A stretch of DNA of 64,000 nucleotides from Thysanoteuthis rhombus. Its lineage: Eukaryota > Mollusca > Cephalopoda > Oegopsida > Thysanoteuthidae. Positions 12,058 through 24,540 of the stretch are shown here, in pieces. Position 1 is the stretch's first letter; each line of letters opens with the position of its first letter. The DNA is taken from the NCBI GenBank assembly GCA_963457665.1, contig OY735219.1, positions 38,797,477-38,861,476 on the forward strand, read 5' to 3'. Both the position numbers and the translations under genes were made by a program. The notes below the pieces were generated by a model. The model searched no databases. It saw nothing but the letters and a program-made list of their open reading frames with translations, and was not told where the DNA came from.

Positions 12058-12300
12058 TCATAAGCCCACTGGTAGAATGCTCACCTCCAGTTTGGTAGAA
12101 CATGGATCAAATCATTGCCAAATCATACCAAAGAGTTTTAAAATGGTACTCAATGCTTCTCCCAGAATTGAGGAACCTCTTACTGAGGTTAATGGATTAC
12201 AGATGAATTACATTGGATACACTGGTTCTCGTAAGGTCACCGAAATAGGGCAATGTTGAGCCTAGTCAGTACCTAAACTGGAATACCAGGTACCTTAAGC
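12058..12300 (+). mobile_element. tRNA-headed SINE
   Basis: The head has an A-box-like stretch (TGGTAGAATGCTCACC) and a degraded B box (GGATCAAATCAT). The body contains ATACCAAAGAGTTTTAAAAT, GGTACTCAATGCTTCTCCC and, at the end, ATACCAGGTACCTTAAGCAG. The layout is a RNA polymerase III promoter plus body, as in mollusc SINEs. No clear tail repeat or target duplication was found. Confidence 0.65.
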
Positions 12301-13021
12301 AGAACAAAACTTCAGTAGGCCAGTCAAACCAGAAGTGGGTCTTACTAACAATTATTAGCATGAACTAATAGCTATGACATGTGTATTTTTAGCAAGAGAA
12401 TGTTCTTGTAAGGGATTGATGTATCTGGTCAATTAAAACAAAAAGTCCATCTACTTGACCACACATTTGTCTTCCTAATCAGTTTATTAAAACACACATG
12501 AATATACCAGTACGTACAGTGCTAATAATTCAGACCAGAGAGAAAATGTTTCATTAGGAAATAACACATTTTACTAAAACACATTAGATTCTCCTAAACC
12601 CTTTATCTACAAAAACAAGTACATCTAGATATTTGTCCACAATTTGTCTAGATGTCCACACATCCTTATTGGACACTTTTCAGTCAGTCTTACTTATATA
12701 CACAATGGAAAGAGGAGAATGTGTGATGTCATTAAAAGAACATCTATTCTGATCAATAAATGATGTATCAAGCATTTGCATTTTTACAGTGTTTTTTTTT
12801 TGTTTGCTAAAACTGTCTGAAAAAGTGGCTAAAATCAGTAAAACTTACCAATTTTCAGCTAACTTTGATGCTAAAGATGCTATATACATTCATTTAGAGC
12901 CCGCATATCATACACTAGGACTCCAGAACAAATTGATAAAAAATTTACACTTTATTTTAAGCTTACTAATTGTTTTTTTAATAATCAGATTTTCCGGTGA
13001 ACCATCATAATTTTACTCTTC

Positions 13022-13092
13022 CTTCTACTACTACTACCGCAACTAGTAATGCTACTACTACCGCAACTAGTAATGCTACTACTACTTCATTT
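13022..13092 (+). repeat. 24-bp tandem duplication in (CTA)-rich sequence
   Basis: The unit starting CCGCAACTAGTAATGC occurs at 13037 and again at 13061, flanked by ACT/CTA triplets. It produces a short Thr/Ala/Ser/Asn-rich frame with no splice or homology support. Confidence 0.8.
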
Positions 13093-14016
13093 AGAATACC
13101 TCTGAAATTGGAAATCACAGATATGGAGGTAAGGATGGTGGATACATTGTTGAACTCACGGTCCTTGTGTTTTAACGTGTGTAACAAATGTATCTTTCAC
13201 AACAGAAGTGCTCAGGAGCTGCTAGGAACAGTTTCCAGCTGGAGATATTGTTACATGTCTTCAGTCCATCGCTTGTGACTTCCTAAACCCTTCATAGTTC
13301 TCAAGAATACTGTGCAGCTGCAAAAACATGACAACCCCCCTCCTCAAAAAAAATTTGACAAACACAGTGACGTCAATCATTGATTACTTTTCAACAATTT
13401 CTCATTTTTTCCCTTAAGGACATAAAATTATTTTCTGTTTAACTAAAAAAGTTTATTAACAATCATCTCCGAAAGAAAGGAATTGCTTTCCTTGGCAACT
13501 GTTGGTAATACTGAAATACTATTGTATTAGAAATAGGATTTTCATTTTGATAAATTCATCATCTGCTTCCAATATGAAGTTGAACCATACTTCAATCAAC
13601 AAAACTATACAAACCAACTGACCCATGACTATTACTTCTACTCTTTGCAACTTATTACAAAACACTGATTATGAAAACAAACTGAAATTTTGACCTTTGT
13701 CACAGCACAAAATAATTTCACATACTATTCAAGTAATGATCAGGTTCATTATTTAAACCTAGGAATAAAATCAAAAATTTAGAAAATTTCATAGTTATCG
13801 TGCATGCTGTATGTATCTTGAGAAAGCTCGCAGATCTGAGAAGGGGGGGGGGCATATTTGATTGGATCGGATATTTCTCAAATTCTTTTTGCACAACTTT
13901 TTTTCCATTAAAATGAATGAATGATAAAAGTATTAAAGTTGATAACTTCTGATGAACAGGAGAATTTTCAGCAATTACGCGAAATAGTTATCCAACTTCA
14001 AATTTGGTCTACTCAC

Positions 14017-14217
14017 TTGGGCAAGTGACAAAATACCATCGTTCAGCAGGGCAGACATTGTCATAATAAGTTGTACGATGCCAGGAGAGTTTAGCAGGGC
14101 CTGATTTTCCACCCTCCATGCAACGGCCAAGACCTGTGTTACTCTTGTCATTGCACCATCCACAAATTGGATTCTTCTGGCACTGAGCACATGTTCGGAT
14201 ATCTGAACAGCGATTCT
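14017..14217 (-). CDS. ATRN: Attractin exon: PSI-type module
   Basis: Residues 635-701. CSDIRTCAQCQKNPICGWC and then SNTGLGRCMEGGKSGP match attractin CSGLRTCGQCLEQPGCGWC-SNTGRGHCIEG. It ends in the conserved YFVTCP before the laminin EGF. Acceptor AATTTCAG, donor CCAA|GTGAGT. No stop or frameshift was seen. Confidence 0.95.
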
Positions 14218-14807
14218 CTGAAATTACAACATCGTATTAATTAGCTAGCAAGAAAAAAAAAAGAAAAAAAAAAAATTGTATGTATATATTTCGATTCTCG
14301 CATATAAAATTGAGAAATATCAGGTTGATGCAAAATTTTGTAGCATCATTATGCAGTCTAAGTATTTCCAAATAAAAGATGTATTCCATCGTAAGAAGAT
14401 TCTGATAGATTCAATGATGGAATTTTTCAATCTCTATATATGCACATCAGTAGAATGGAAAGTTTATGCCCAACAGAATGTGATGAACTATTTGCATAAT
14501 TAATGCTGCTTCTATCATGTACTGCATCCATAGTTAATTCCCTCTTTTTTGTGAAAAATCAATTACTCAACTATATATCACATACGAGATGCATGAATTA
14601 ACCCAAAATATACACTATGAAAGAAAGAAGAAAAAAAAAGACCATCTTAAAAATTTTGTGAAATTTGGAAACACGAGAATCTTTTTTTTATTTAAATTTA
14701 TAGCAGAGATTCAGTTAAAATCAGATAACCAATTTTGAAATTCAAAATATGCACAATTTGAATGTAAAGGTCCATAAATTAAGGGAGAGAGAGAGTGAGA
14801 AACTTAC

Positions 14808-14987
14808 GGGAACAGTAATTGTGTTCAGTATTCCACTTAGTGCACTGGCCATAGAGGAAAGATACAACATAAGAGTTCATGTCCACACATCGTTGGGCAC
14901 TGCTACACCACATACATTCTTCTCTCGTACAATTCTCACAAGATGTATGAGACTGGCATGGAACTGGACACTGTTGACGCTTCAGAG
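14808..14987 (-). CDS. ATRN: Attractin exon: PSI module after the lectin position
   Basis: Residues 575-634. CPVPCQSHTSCENCTREECMW and then CVDMNSYVVSFLYGQC match attractin CSLRTSCSNCTSNGMECMWCSSTKRCVDSNAYIISFPYGQC very well. Acceptor TTGTTTGTAG, donor TCCC|GTAAGT. The acceptor lies about 35 bases downstream, in transcript sense, of a 1-kb polypyrimidine stretch made by the GA array at 15024-16000. Confidence 0.95.
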
Positions 14988-15023
14988 CTACAAACAAAGA
15001 TTACATCTGACTTATCACACACA

Positions 15024-16000
15024 TGCACAAAAAAAAAAAAAGGAAAAAAGAGAAAAAAAAAAGGAAACAGGAAGAGAAAAAAAAAGGAAAAAAAGGGAAA
15101 GAGAAAAGAGAAAAGAGAAAAAAAAAAAGAAAAGAGAAGAGAAAAAAAAGAAGAGAAAAAAAGAGAAAAAGAGAAGAGAAAGAAAAAGAGAAGAGAAAAA
15201 GAGAAGAGAAAAAGAGGAGAGAAAAAGAGGAGAGAAAAAGAGGAGAGAAAAAGAGGAGAGAAAAAGAGGAGAGAAAAAGAGGAGAGAAAAAGAGGAGAGA
15301 AAAAGAGGAGAGAAAAAGAGGAGAGAAAAAGAGGAGAGAAAAAGAGGAGAGAAAAAGAGGAGAGAAAAAGAGGAGAGAAAAAGAGGAGAGAAAAAGAGGA
15401 GAGAAAAAGAGGAGAGAAAAAGAGGAGAGAAAAAGAGGAGAGAAAAAGAGGAGAGAAAAAGAGGAGAGAAAAAGGAGAGAAAAAGAGAAGAGAAAAAGAG
15501 AAGAGAAAAAGAGAAGAGAAAAAGAGAAGAGAAAAAGAGAAGAGAAAAAGAGAAGAGAAAAAGAGAAGAGAAAAAGAGAAGAGAAAAAGAGAAGAGAAAA
15601 AGAGAAGAGAAAAAGAGAAGAGAAAAAGAGAAGAGAAAAAGAGAAGAGAAAAAGAGAAGAGAAAAAGAGAAGAGAAAAAGAGAAGAGAAAAAGAGAAGAG
15701 AAAAAGAGAAGAGAAAAAGAGAAGAGAAAAAGAGAAGAGAAAAAAAGAAGAGAAAAAAAGAAGAGAAAAGAAAAGAAAAGAAAAGAAAAGAAAAGAAAAG
15801 AAAAGAAAAGAAAAGAAAAGAAAAGAAAAGAAAAGAAAAGAAAAGAAAAAAAAAGAAAAAAAAAAAAAAGAAAAAAAGAAAAGAAAAAAAGAAAAGAAAA
15901 AAAGAAAAGAAAAAAAGAAAAGAAAAAAAGAAAAGAAAAAAGAAAAGAAAAAAAGAAAAGAAAAAAAGAAAAGAAAAAAAAGAAAAGAAAAAAAGAAAAT
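15024..16000 (+). repeat. Homopurine GA array, 13-bp and 5-bp units
   Basis: Nearly 1 kb of A and G only on the plus strand. It runs in blocks: about 20 copies of the 13-mer AGAGGAGAGAAAA (15200-15475), about 20 copies of AGAGAAGAGAAAA (15480-15740), then AAAAG pentamers (15764-15848), then AAAAAAAGAAAAG units. It is intronic; in gene sense it is polypyrimidine and ends about 35 bases before the acceptor at 14988. The long Lys/Arg/Glu and Phe/Ser/Leu frames here are artefacts. Confidence 0.97.
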
Positions 16001-16558
16001 TTATATATATTAAATAGCATTCCAAATTTTCAAGAAAATGCATCAACTTTTCTGGAAAAAAGTAATATACTTTTCGTATTCAATTATTAATTATTCATTA
16101 TATTTGAATGCCTGCAAACAGCTTTTCTCAGGGTAACTGAAGATTTGAAATATCAAGAATATGGAGGGTAAAAAGGGGGGGGCTCATCATCCCCTTCAAA
16201 ATTTTGATATATAAGTAGTTATCCATTGAAAATATCAATTGGCAGGCATATGTAGCAATATCAATGTATAACATAAATTTTAATTCATTTCTTCAGTATA
16301 ATTAGATAATTCAATCTTATCTGCTGTTTTGATGTAGGACTTTTAAAAATCTGATCTAAAAATAGCCAGAAGTTTATCATTTTAGTTTCACAGACATTGC
16401 TATTCTTTTAAAATGACAACAAAAAAAAAAAATGCAGATCTTTCGACGTCTCAACTCAAGTTAAGGGATATAATCTTGGCCTTGCCAAAGTAATGTCCCT
16501 TGCAATTCGTTAACATCTTCATATAAATTTACTAAGTTCAAAGTGATGGTTTGTAACG

Positions 16559-16561
<3 letters not shown>

Positions 16562-16601
<40 letters not shown>

Positions 16602-16639
16602 TTGGAATGTAATTTGAAATAAAAAAAAAAAAAAAAAAA
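16562..16639 (+). repeat. Two poly(A) tracts
   Basis: A run of 38 A (16562-16599), 21 bases of unique sequence, then 19 A (16621-16639). No retroposed gene body was recognised beside them. Confidence 0.9.
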
Positions 16640-17044
16640 GGCAAAAATCCTTCAACTTTTAACGATTTTCTCATGATTTTTTTTCTTCATAGTCTACCAG
16701 GTTGATGTTGAAATTATGAATTTGATATGATACAACATGAAAAGTGTTCAACTGTCCTCAGGGTAACTTAACTTGATTACAGATTATGTAAACCAAGTTT
16801 TAACATATTTCAAGTTCATGAAACTCAACATTATTTTGCAATATGGACATTCAAATATTGACCAAAACTTATTTTCTCAATGAATATTTAAAGAATAAAA
16901 TGCATAAGAATACCTAACTTGTTCTATTACTCTGAAGAAAATAAGTATATGACTAAATGAAATTAAATGCAATCATTGATACTTGGACATTTTCACAAGC
17001 CTAACCATTTGAATGATTAAATATACTTCAAGAGAAAGTCTTAC

Positions 17045-17174
17045 CACTTTCTTGTCTGACCGAGCATTTCTTTTCTTTAAAATGCCATGTACAGTTGGGT
17101 TCAAGTTGGCACAAAGCACAGCTATGCAAGTTTGAACACATCAAATCTGCAGGACAATCTGCGATGTTATTGAC
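17045..17174 (-). CDS. ATRN: Attractin exon: third PSI-type module
   Basis: Residues 532-574. The core CSNLHSCALCQLEPNCTW continues to EKKCSVRQES and corresponds to attractin CNKLTSCKSCSLNLNCQW. Acceptor CTTCCAG, donor AGTG|GTAAGA. In mammalian attractin this module is followed directly by a C-type lectin domain of about 130 residues. Here the exon ends in phase 1 and joins in frame to the next recognisable exon, which belongs after the lectin domain. Confidence 0.93.
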
Positions 17175-19036
17175 CTGGAAGAAATATACAAAAATATAAC
17201 TGGAGAATGTTTGATAAATAGCATTATATGAATGCTTGTCTGAATTTTTTTTAGATAGTCATGGTGTAATAATCTTTGTGTGTGATACGGTTAGATTATT
17301 TCCCTCGTCTATATATTCATAACATTTCAGCCGTTAATCCTTTGGTCTTCAAAAGGTGTTCTCGGGTTCTAGAATTTGTAATCACTTCTCAGAGTAAATG
17401 CTTGATTGGGTTGGACACGTCACATTCGATTTTTATATATCCTGTACGGCAGGGTTGTAATTTCTATGTTGAATTCAGTGTTGCTTAACCGGGAACACTT
17501 GATGAAAACCAGAGGGCATATGGCCAAAATGTTGTGTACAAATGAACTTATAGATGAAGAAAATAGTTTGACCATAGTATTTACAATGCATAGGAATACG
17601 AACATTGGGGAAAAAAGAAAAAAAAAAAAAAAAAAAAAAAAAGAAAGAATTCATGAGGTTAGCATAATAAAATAAGTGTCTATAGTATCTTATGATTAGT
17701 TTTCACACTAAGAATTCAGAATGATTGCATTGGTATTCATGGACTTGGAAATATATAAAGTGACCAATGGAAGGACTATCCAAGATTTCAAATATGAAAT
17801 AAAAATTGGACAGCAACAATGCTACATTTATGATAAGATTGCTCAGCAAAAAGATTGCATCATTGCCAGAACTCCAGAGACAAATTCCTAGCAAAAGTTA
17901 TCCATACTAAGTTTCAGTTTGACAAAAATGTATTCACAAACCAAGCATTAGATACAAAAGCTTTGTCCACCGAGATATTTCAGCCACAATCAACATGATT
18001 GTTAAGAGGAAAAAACAATTTTTTTCTAGACCAGATTAAAAAAGTATAACATATACAATGCTATATATTTCTATGACAATACATTTCCGAGTTCTATGAA
18101 AAACACATCAACAAATCATTAGAGAAGAAAAGAAAAAAAATTCAAAACTTGTGAATATCCTTTGAAATATTGTATGCCCATAAAGTAAAAATAAGTACTC
18201 AAAACAGGCATTAGACTATAGGAAGCCTTTAGTTTTAGAGCCAATCAAAAATCATGTAAAGAGAGCAAAATCTACCCACGAAATTTTGAAAAATCAGACA
18301 AAAGTGAAAGGACTTTTCAACTTTGGTGATGAATGTACAAAAGCATAAAGATATGAAAAAGAAGAAACTACAGATATGTTGAAGTGAAAGCAATAGGGGA
18401 GAAAAGTAAGATATATAATCTATACAAGAAGAAAACATGAGAAGAAATGAGACACTTGATAACTCAACTGAGAGACTTATTGAGAAGTTAATGAACAGAA
18501 AGGTTTTGTGACATTTATATAGGTTACGTAACATCAACTATCAATCTGCTATATACAAGCGATTTTTTTTTTTTAAAGGGGAAAACTCCTCCGAAAGGGA
18601 TATGGGTCTACTTTAACATCAGAAAATTCAAGTTTATTCTTTTACTTAGTTTGAGGGCAATTTAAAAGTTGATCACCACGATATTTGACAAAAAGCAGGT
18701 TTTTGTGTTGTATTTTTCATCATGTACATAGAGAATGCAAAAAACATTACTGGGCCATTTTAAGCTCCTATGAGCAGATGTAGGTAGACCAACTTATATT
18801 GTTTGATTGATTATTTACATAACAAATCTGAAAACTGATCTTGAAAGTTTGAAGAAAACTAATTCCATGAACTGAGAAAAAAACTCCAGCCTACGATAGA
18901 TGACTGCAAGTAAGAAGTTTCCTAACTGAGAGAGTCGAGAGTCCTTCATCAATCAGATTCAGATACTGACGGATGATTGAAAAATTAAGAAAGAATCATC
19001 TTTGTAAAAATGGATGGAAAGAATTAAACTATATAC
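17175..19036. other. Intron without recognised element
   Basis: AT-rich intron of the attractin-like gene. It contains a poly(A)-like tract near 17609-17641. The plus frames at 17276-17675 and the minus frame at 18235-18537 have no family resemblance or splice support. Confidence 0.6.
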
Positions 19037-19086
19037 CTGATAACTTGTCTCATTAACTCTGATGAGATCATACAAGTAACAATTTT
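19037..19086 (-). CDS. ATRN: Attractin 50-bp exon between PSI modules
   Basis: Residues 515-531. This small exon encodes NCYLYDLIRVNETSYQ, equivalent to the short linker NCSMSVKNYTKCHVRNEQ between two PSI modules of attractin. Acceptor CACTTTTATAG, donor TCAG|GTATAT. It is needed to bring the preceding exon (phase 1) into frame with the following one (phase 0). It was found by phase and similarity only, and it is too short to stand alone without transcript support. Confidence 0.7.
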
Positions 19087-19196
19087 CTATAAAAGTGGTG
19101 ACGAATTGATTTAGCTCAGATTTCACCAATTGTCTGAAATAGACTTACTCTTACCTCACCAGCATCAGTCCAGTTATTTGGTTGTAGGACAAAAGG

Positions 19197-19221
19197 GCAC
19201 ACACACACACACACACACACA
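19197..19221 (+). repeat. (CA)n microsatellite
   Basis: About 12 CA units lying just upstream (transcript sense) of the 50-bp exon. Confidence 0.9.
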
Positions 19222-22028
19222 AAATGAGTGACAAAAACCTGTTTCTTTTACATTAAACGGACAAGACAACTATCTTTGACATAAGTTTGAAAACCAATCA
19301 TAAAAACGTTATAACGTAGGTGTTGGAGTCCAAGAAAGCCAACCATGTTATAAACAATCCACAATAGAAATTTAGCCAATTTAGAACGATATTAATATTT
19401 TGGGGTCCACCATCCATCTGCGCTATAATGAACCAGGTTATAACAGGGGGGGGGGGTATTACAAAATCAATTATGGGTAGATTAAGGAGACTTACAGATT
19501 AACAGCTACAAAACATTGGAGGAGTTCATTACTGAATCAGTGAGTTGAAATGAAGTTTTTCCAAGACAAATATTCAGTTTTCAACAGGTTTTGACCATTT
19601 TTCATGACATAACAATGAATATAGGAATATCAGCTGATTAATCATTATTTATCCATAGTTTTATATTGGCAGAACCAAAAAAAGATGCCTTGAGCCTGAA
19701 TAATTAGCTAAAGAAAAACTAAGCTATTTATTTTCATCGCATGCACAATATATATCATTGGGGTGGATTTTCCTCAAACAAGTTATTGCACCTTGTTTAA
19801 TCAGAGGTTTTACATTAATCTCAATATTCATATTGCTTTATTGCAAGAATATTAGCCAATGTATATTCAGACATGGCAAGTTTTAGTTTTTCGGGGACCA
19901 ACCAAATCTTGCAAGGCCACATTTATGAAGCACTTTACAAGAACAATCTTCATTTATTAGACTTGAAATTCTACATGCATTTGGTGGTAAATTTGTTCTG
20001 GTTTATCATTTTTTCCAATCTTCAGTTTTGAAAGAGCATACTTCAACTTCATGTTTCTAACTAAGAATGTCAAAGATGCTAAACAAAACATTCTTATTGA
20101 AACTCAATTTTAAATTGGCAGCTTAAAATAAAGCCAGGTCAATAAAAATTTAATTTTTACCAGCACAGTTAAAAATAAGGGGAAAGGGTTAATTATCAGT
20201 AGCTAGCAAGAAACAAAATGCAAGTTTATCACCAGTCCAGCATGTTTTGACATATATGTTATCCTGCCTACCTGGATGGCTTGTTGTTCTTTAAAGTGTC
20301 TGAAGTCAAAAAAGAAAATGGTTTTGGTTCTCATCAAAGGTTGACGTTCCCCCTACAAAAGTGAGAAGTGCTAGACCTCATCAAATGTTGTCGTAGGAAG
20401 ATTCAAACTTGGAACAGAAAAAGCAAAGAAGGAGGACACAAAATCCATAAAGATAATGTGTCAGTGGAAGAGTGAGAGAGGAAGAAGAAAATTCAAAGAG
20501 ATGGAGAAATAGAACCATAAAACCCTTCATATACAAATTCTAAATGTTATGCAATCATCAGTTTTTTTATAAAAAGAAAAAGGGAAAAAAAAAAGAAAAA
20601 AAAAAGACTAGTAACTCAAAGTAAACACTGAGTTATTGAGAAATAAAGGAAAAATTACCAAACATTATTATAGAACAAAATTAGTCCTTGTTATCAAAAT
20701 TAGTGAATTTAAATAGCAAGTAGTTATTAAGTTCCAAAAGTTATATTATGCTTCATTCATTTATCATTTTCTAGGCGAAAATATTCATCTTTGCTGTTCT
20801 GACTCATCTTTGATACCATTTTCCACATTTTGGCTTGAATTTAGTGCCTTTGTTGGATACTGACCCAGATTAGCTAGTGGAAACTTAGAAACATTGCACT
20901 GTTTTTGTTTTTAATCACAGATGAACTATCATTGAGATCCAGAGTGTTTTTTTTTCAGACTCTTTATTATGCCCTCATCCTCATCAAGTTTTGAATAGGT
21001 TATCGCCAATAACCTAACCTTAGAGTTGAAAAGTTGCCAAGTACTGACGTGCATTTACAATTCTATCAAACTTTTTGCAAAGCTACATTGTTAACAGACA
21101 AATTTAAAAACAGACAAGTTTGAAGAAAGCATTCTGTATCTACTGTTCTCTTGAAGAATGGAGTTTGATTCTTACAATCATTTATTGTATAATATAAAAA
21201 AAACTTTAATATTTCAAATCAGTAAGTTCCTAATTTAAGCTATCTTAAAGAATATATATATATATATATATATATATATCATATATATATGCATAAGTGC
21301 CCGATGAGACTTTTTTTTTTAGGCTGAGAAAATCAGATTCAAAGTGCAACAAACTTTTGCTTGTAATACTTTCTCAATTTTTAGAGTTACAATACAGTTT
21401 TATTTTGTATCTTGAACCCACTATTATTCTGATGCATATTACATTGATGAATTTTAAATACTTACTAAGTTACAAAGCATAGAGTTTGTTTTTTTAACAA
21501 ATGAAAAAGCAAAAGCTTCTATTTTTTCTCATTCCAAATAGGAGTATTTTCAACATTGTTATGCATATCAAAATAACTAAGTATCAAGGCTTCAAAATAA
21601 AACTAATATGAGCATCCGATTTAAAAGGGAAACTTGATACAAAGAAATGACAAGATTTTCACCAGAATTTTCACAAAGACAAAATCAGTGATTAGGTTCA
21701 AATAATGGGATTTATTCATATAAGATTTATTTTAATATGCATCAAATCATAATGAAGATTGTTCAAGTTTCATATAATAAAATCGATAAACAATGAACCA
21801 GATTTTCTCATCTTTTTAAAAATGGTTTGTGGGGCACACTAGCGTGAACACATGTAATATACATATAAAAACGATAATGTTCAATCACCACTTCCTCTAT
21901 GCCATTCAAACATGAAATAAATAAGAACCTGTATATAATGAAAACTTGGTCATTTTATAACACATAAGATTATCATTGATACACTCAAGAAATAAAAATA
22001 AAAACAATTTAACTTGTTCAAAAATTCT
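19222..22028. other. Intron stretch, nothing recognised
   Basis: Part of the 10.6-kb intron. AT-rich with short A and G homopolymers and a (TA)n run at 21250-21290. I saw no exon, RNA gene or element ends. Confidence 0.55.
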
Positions 22029-22032
22029 TTAA

Positions 22033-22522
22033 CCTTTAGCCTGCCATCAGAACTTACATCATATGTCCTTTTAGTTATAAGCTTGCAATGTTGCAGATTT
22101 CCCCAAAGATCGACAACAGAAGGAGTTGAATTGTCAAAAAAATTCTTAGAATCTTACTGACCCTTCTCAAAACTATAGACAGTAGATTTTTCTCAATTTA
22201 TTAAATCAGACGAGTTATTTCCCTTTGTAAAGCACTTTTCCTCTTGAAAACAATTTATCTCATTCATAAGAGGTCAACTTGTCATGTATTTGCACGTTTT
22301 TCTCTTTATGCCTACATTTTCAACTGCATATTTTTCAATTTTTTAAAATCATTTTTCATTACTACTATACTACACACAAAATCTATTTTTTTCCATTTGG
22401 TATGTACTTTGATGGGTCTAAATTAAATACGTTAGGTATAAGAAAATAGTAAGCGTGAAATTTTGGATCAGGTCAAAAGTTTTCCAGGCACAGCATGAGA
22501 AAATCTAGCGGCAGGCTAAGGG
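22033..22522. mobile_element. piggyBac-like MITE with TTAA duplication
   Basis: The left end CCTTTAGCCTGCC (22033-22045) and the inverse of the right end CCCTTAGCCTGCC (22510-22522) match at 12 of 13 bases. Both are directly flanked by TTAA (22029-22032 and 22523-22526). TTAA target duplication plus CC-starting inverted ends is the piggyBac hallmark. The 490-bp interior has no transposase-like frame. Confidence 0.82.
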
Positions 22523-23857
22523 TTAAATAAGTATGTATTAGGTTAAGGCAAAGATTTGAATCAAAAGATAGTAATAATACTCATTTCATCTTTAATTTAG
22601 TCTTATTTTACTTTATCATGGGTAAGTGGTCAGTAATTAATTAAACCTATCAGTCAACTCTTGCTTCAGCATTTTCAATCAAATTATGCAAGAAAAATGA
22701 ACGTCAACATTGTCAACTGGAAAATAATTCCAAATTGTGAGGCATTTCTGAATTTCAATGTCCTGTTGTAGTAGCCAAGATAATAGAGAGGACAGGAATT
22801 TTCGTAGAGAACCAGAAGAATCAAATTGACTATTCAGCTATTGGCTACTTTTTTTAGTATTTCATGTACGTTTCTATACCATGTTTTTAAGAGAGGTTTT
22901 CCCAACTAAAAATACTTATTTGACAAAATTTATAGTATGTACATATATTTTCAGCTTGATACTTTTCCAGGTGCAAACCTTTCGTTTTCAGAATGGGGTT
23001 GTCATTATTCCAGGACAATGTTGTGAAAAATAATTCTCTTCAAGATTTCTTCAAGGATTTTGAAAATAATCAGTCATAAAATGATTCTACTTATATTTTC
23101 TCCTACAAGTAGATATTATAAACAATGCACAAGAAAATGAATGCTGATAAAACTAGTTATAGTGGAAACTTTAATCTCATCAAGCCTCTTAACATATGCA
23201 GTTGGAACAACCAAAATTATGAGTACGTAAAAAAGCAGAATATCCCTTAGTGTAGGACATTAAGTAAAGAATAAGGCATATTATTCTATTTTAAGTTTTT
23301 TTAAGGAATATAATGTGAAGGAAAAAATTGTGAAACTAGAAATATTTGAACAAAGAGCATCAATAGATAAGTCCAGGTTGCTGATAGACCATTCATACTT
23401 TTTCTAAAATGTAAACATGCATACAAATATACGCCTTTCATTAAACACAACAGACAGTTTTTGTCAATTCAACTGTTTTTGTTAGCGGATAAGTTATTTT
23501 TTTGCTGGGTTACAAGAATGAGGGAACAGTTCAAAGCCTGTACTGTGGTTTTTGAGTGCTTTTTTGACCGTCAGCTAGTGAAAAAACATCTTATTTGCAA
23601 ACAAGAAAAAAAAAAAAATTATAAAAAAAACTATCCGTCATGTTTAACGAAATCTGCTCAGAAGAAAAATTTGCTTCCAAAACATAATTCAACAAACATT
23701 CACATGCGCCATCCATTAAACAACACAAGGATATAATTTCTGGTGAGGTAAAGAAAAATTTTAGTACCTAATAGAATGGTAATGACAAACTTGTTTCATT
23801 CATTCAAACAGTATTTTCTATTTTTTCATTTATACGAGGGGTGGGTAGGATTGAGGA

Positions 23858-23881
23858 TATATATATATATATATATATATA
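23858..23881. repeat. (TA)n microsatellite
   Basis: Short alternating TA run. Confidence 0.85.
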
Positions 23882-24540
23882 AGGAAGGTTAAGCACAAGA
23901 GGAAAATTAAGTACGACTTGTTGTTTATGGTAAGGATGGTATATTTCCCCTGTACAACTTTCCATTTATTCACAAGGTTCCAGCCATGCACCTTCCAGCC
24001 TTTGTCGGGTGTTCTTTGTTCAAGAAAGAGGGATTACTTCTAAGAATGCATGCTCATCAAAATTCAAGACAAATATCAAAGTCAGTAGGAGATAGCCAAG
24101 CCAAAAGAATTCACAATTTTAAAGCGGCAAACAATTTATAAATTTGAAGTTTAATCAAGCGGAGAAGAACATGAAAGAAATAGAAAAATAAAGAGAACTT
24201 TCATCTAAATCAGTGAATTCAGAAACAACAAGTTTTTAAGAAGTCGTCCAGGGGACATAACAATCTAAATTAAAATCAATATCTTGAAAACTTAAAGAAA
24301 CTTGAAAGACCTATACCAAAAGAGAAACACACCATTACTTAAACAACATGATTTTTTACCAATTCTTCAACCAAAAGTCTTTTCTTAGAAGACCTGAATA
24401 AGAGGAAGTAAATTTTCTAGATTCAGAAGTTTGTGAATTCAAACAGATTATATCTTGCTTGTAATAAATCGAGGACATGTACAGAACAAGATAATGATCC
24501 TAAGCTCATGAATATCTGAAGCAAAAAGATGCAAATAGAG

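Noticed and set aside
12997..13278. 93-codon plus frame with TATSNATT repeats
   Set aside because: It is driven by the 24-bp duplication and CTA triplets; no homology or splice context.
14749..16090. Very long Lys/Arg/Glu and Phe/Ser/Leu open frames on both strands
   Set aside because: They are translations of the purine array in every frame; no splice sites, family motifs or codon structure support a protein.
14988..17044. Lectin-domain exons in the intron where they are expected
   Set aside because: I read both strands and found no WIGL/EPN-like words, no plausible splice-bounded open block and only AT-rich or purine-rich sequence.
19141..19200. Possible extra exon ending in WTDAGE before a GTAAGA donor
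   Set aside because: No AG acceptor exists upstream before the CA repeat, and the 50-bp exon nearby already restores the frame.
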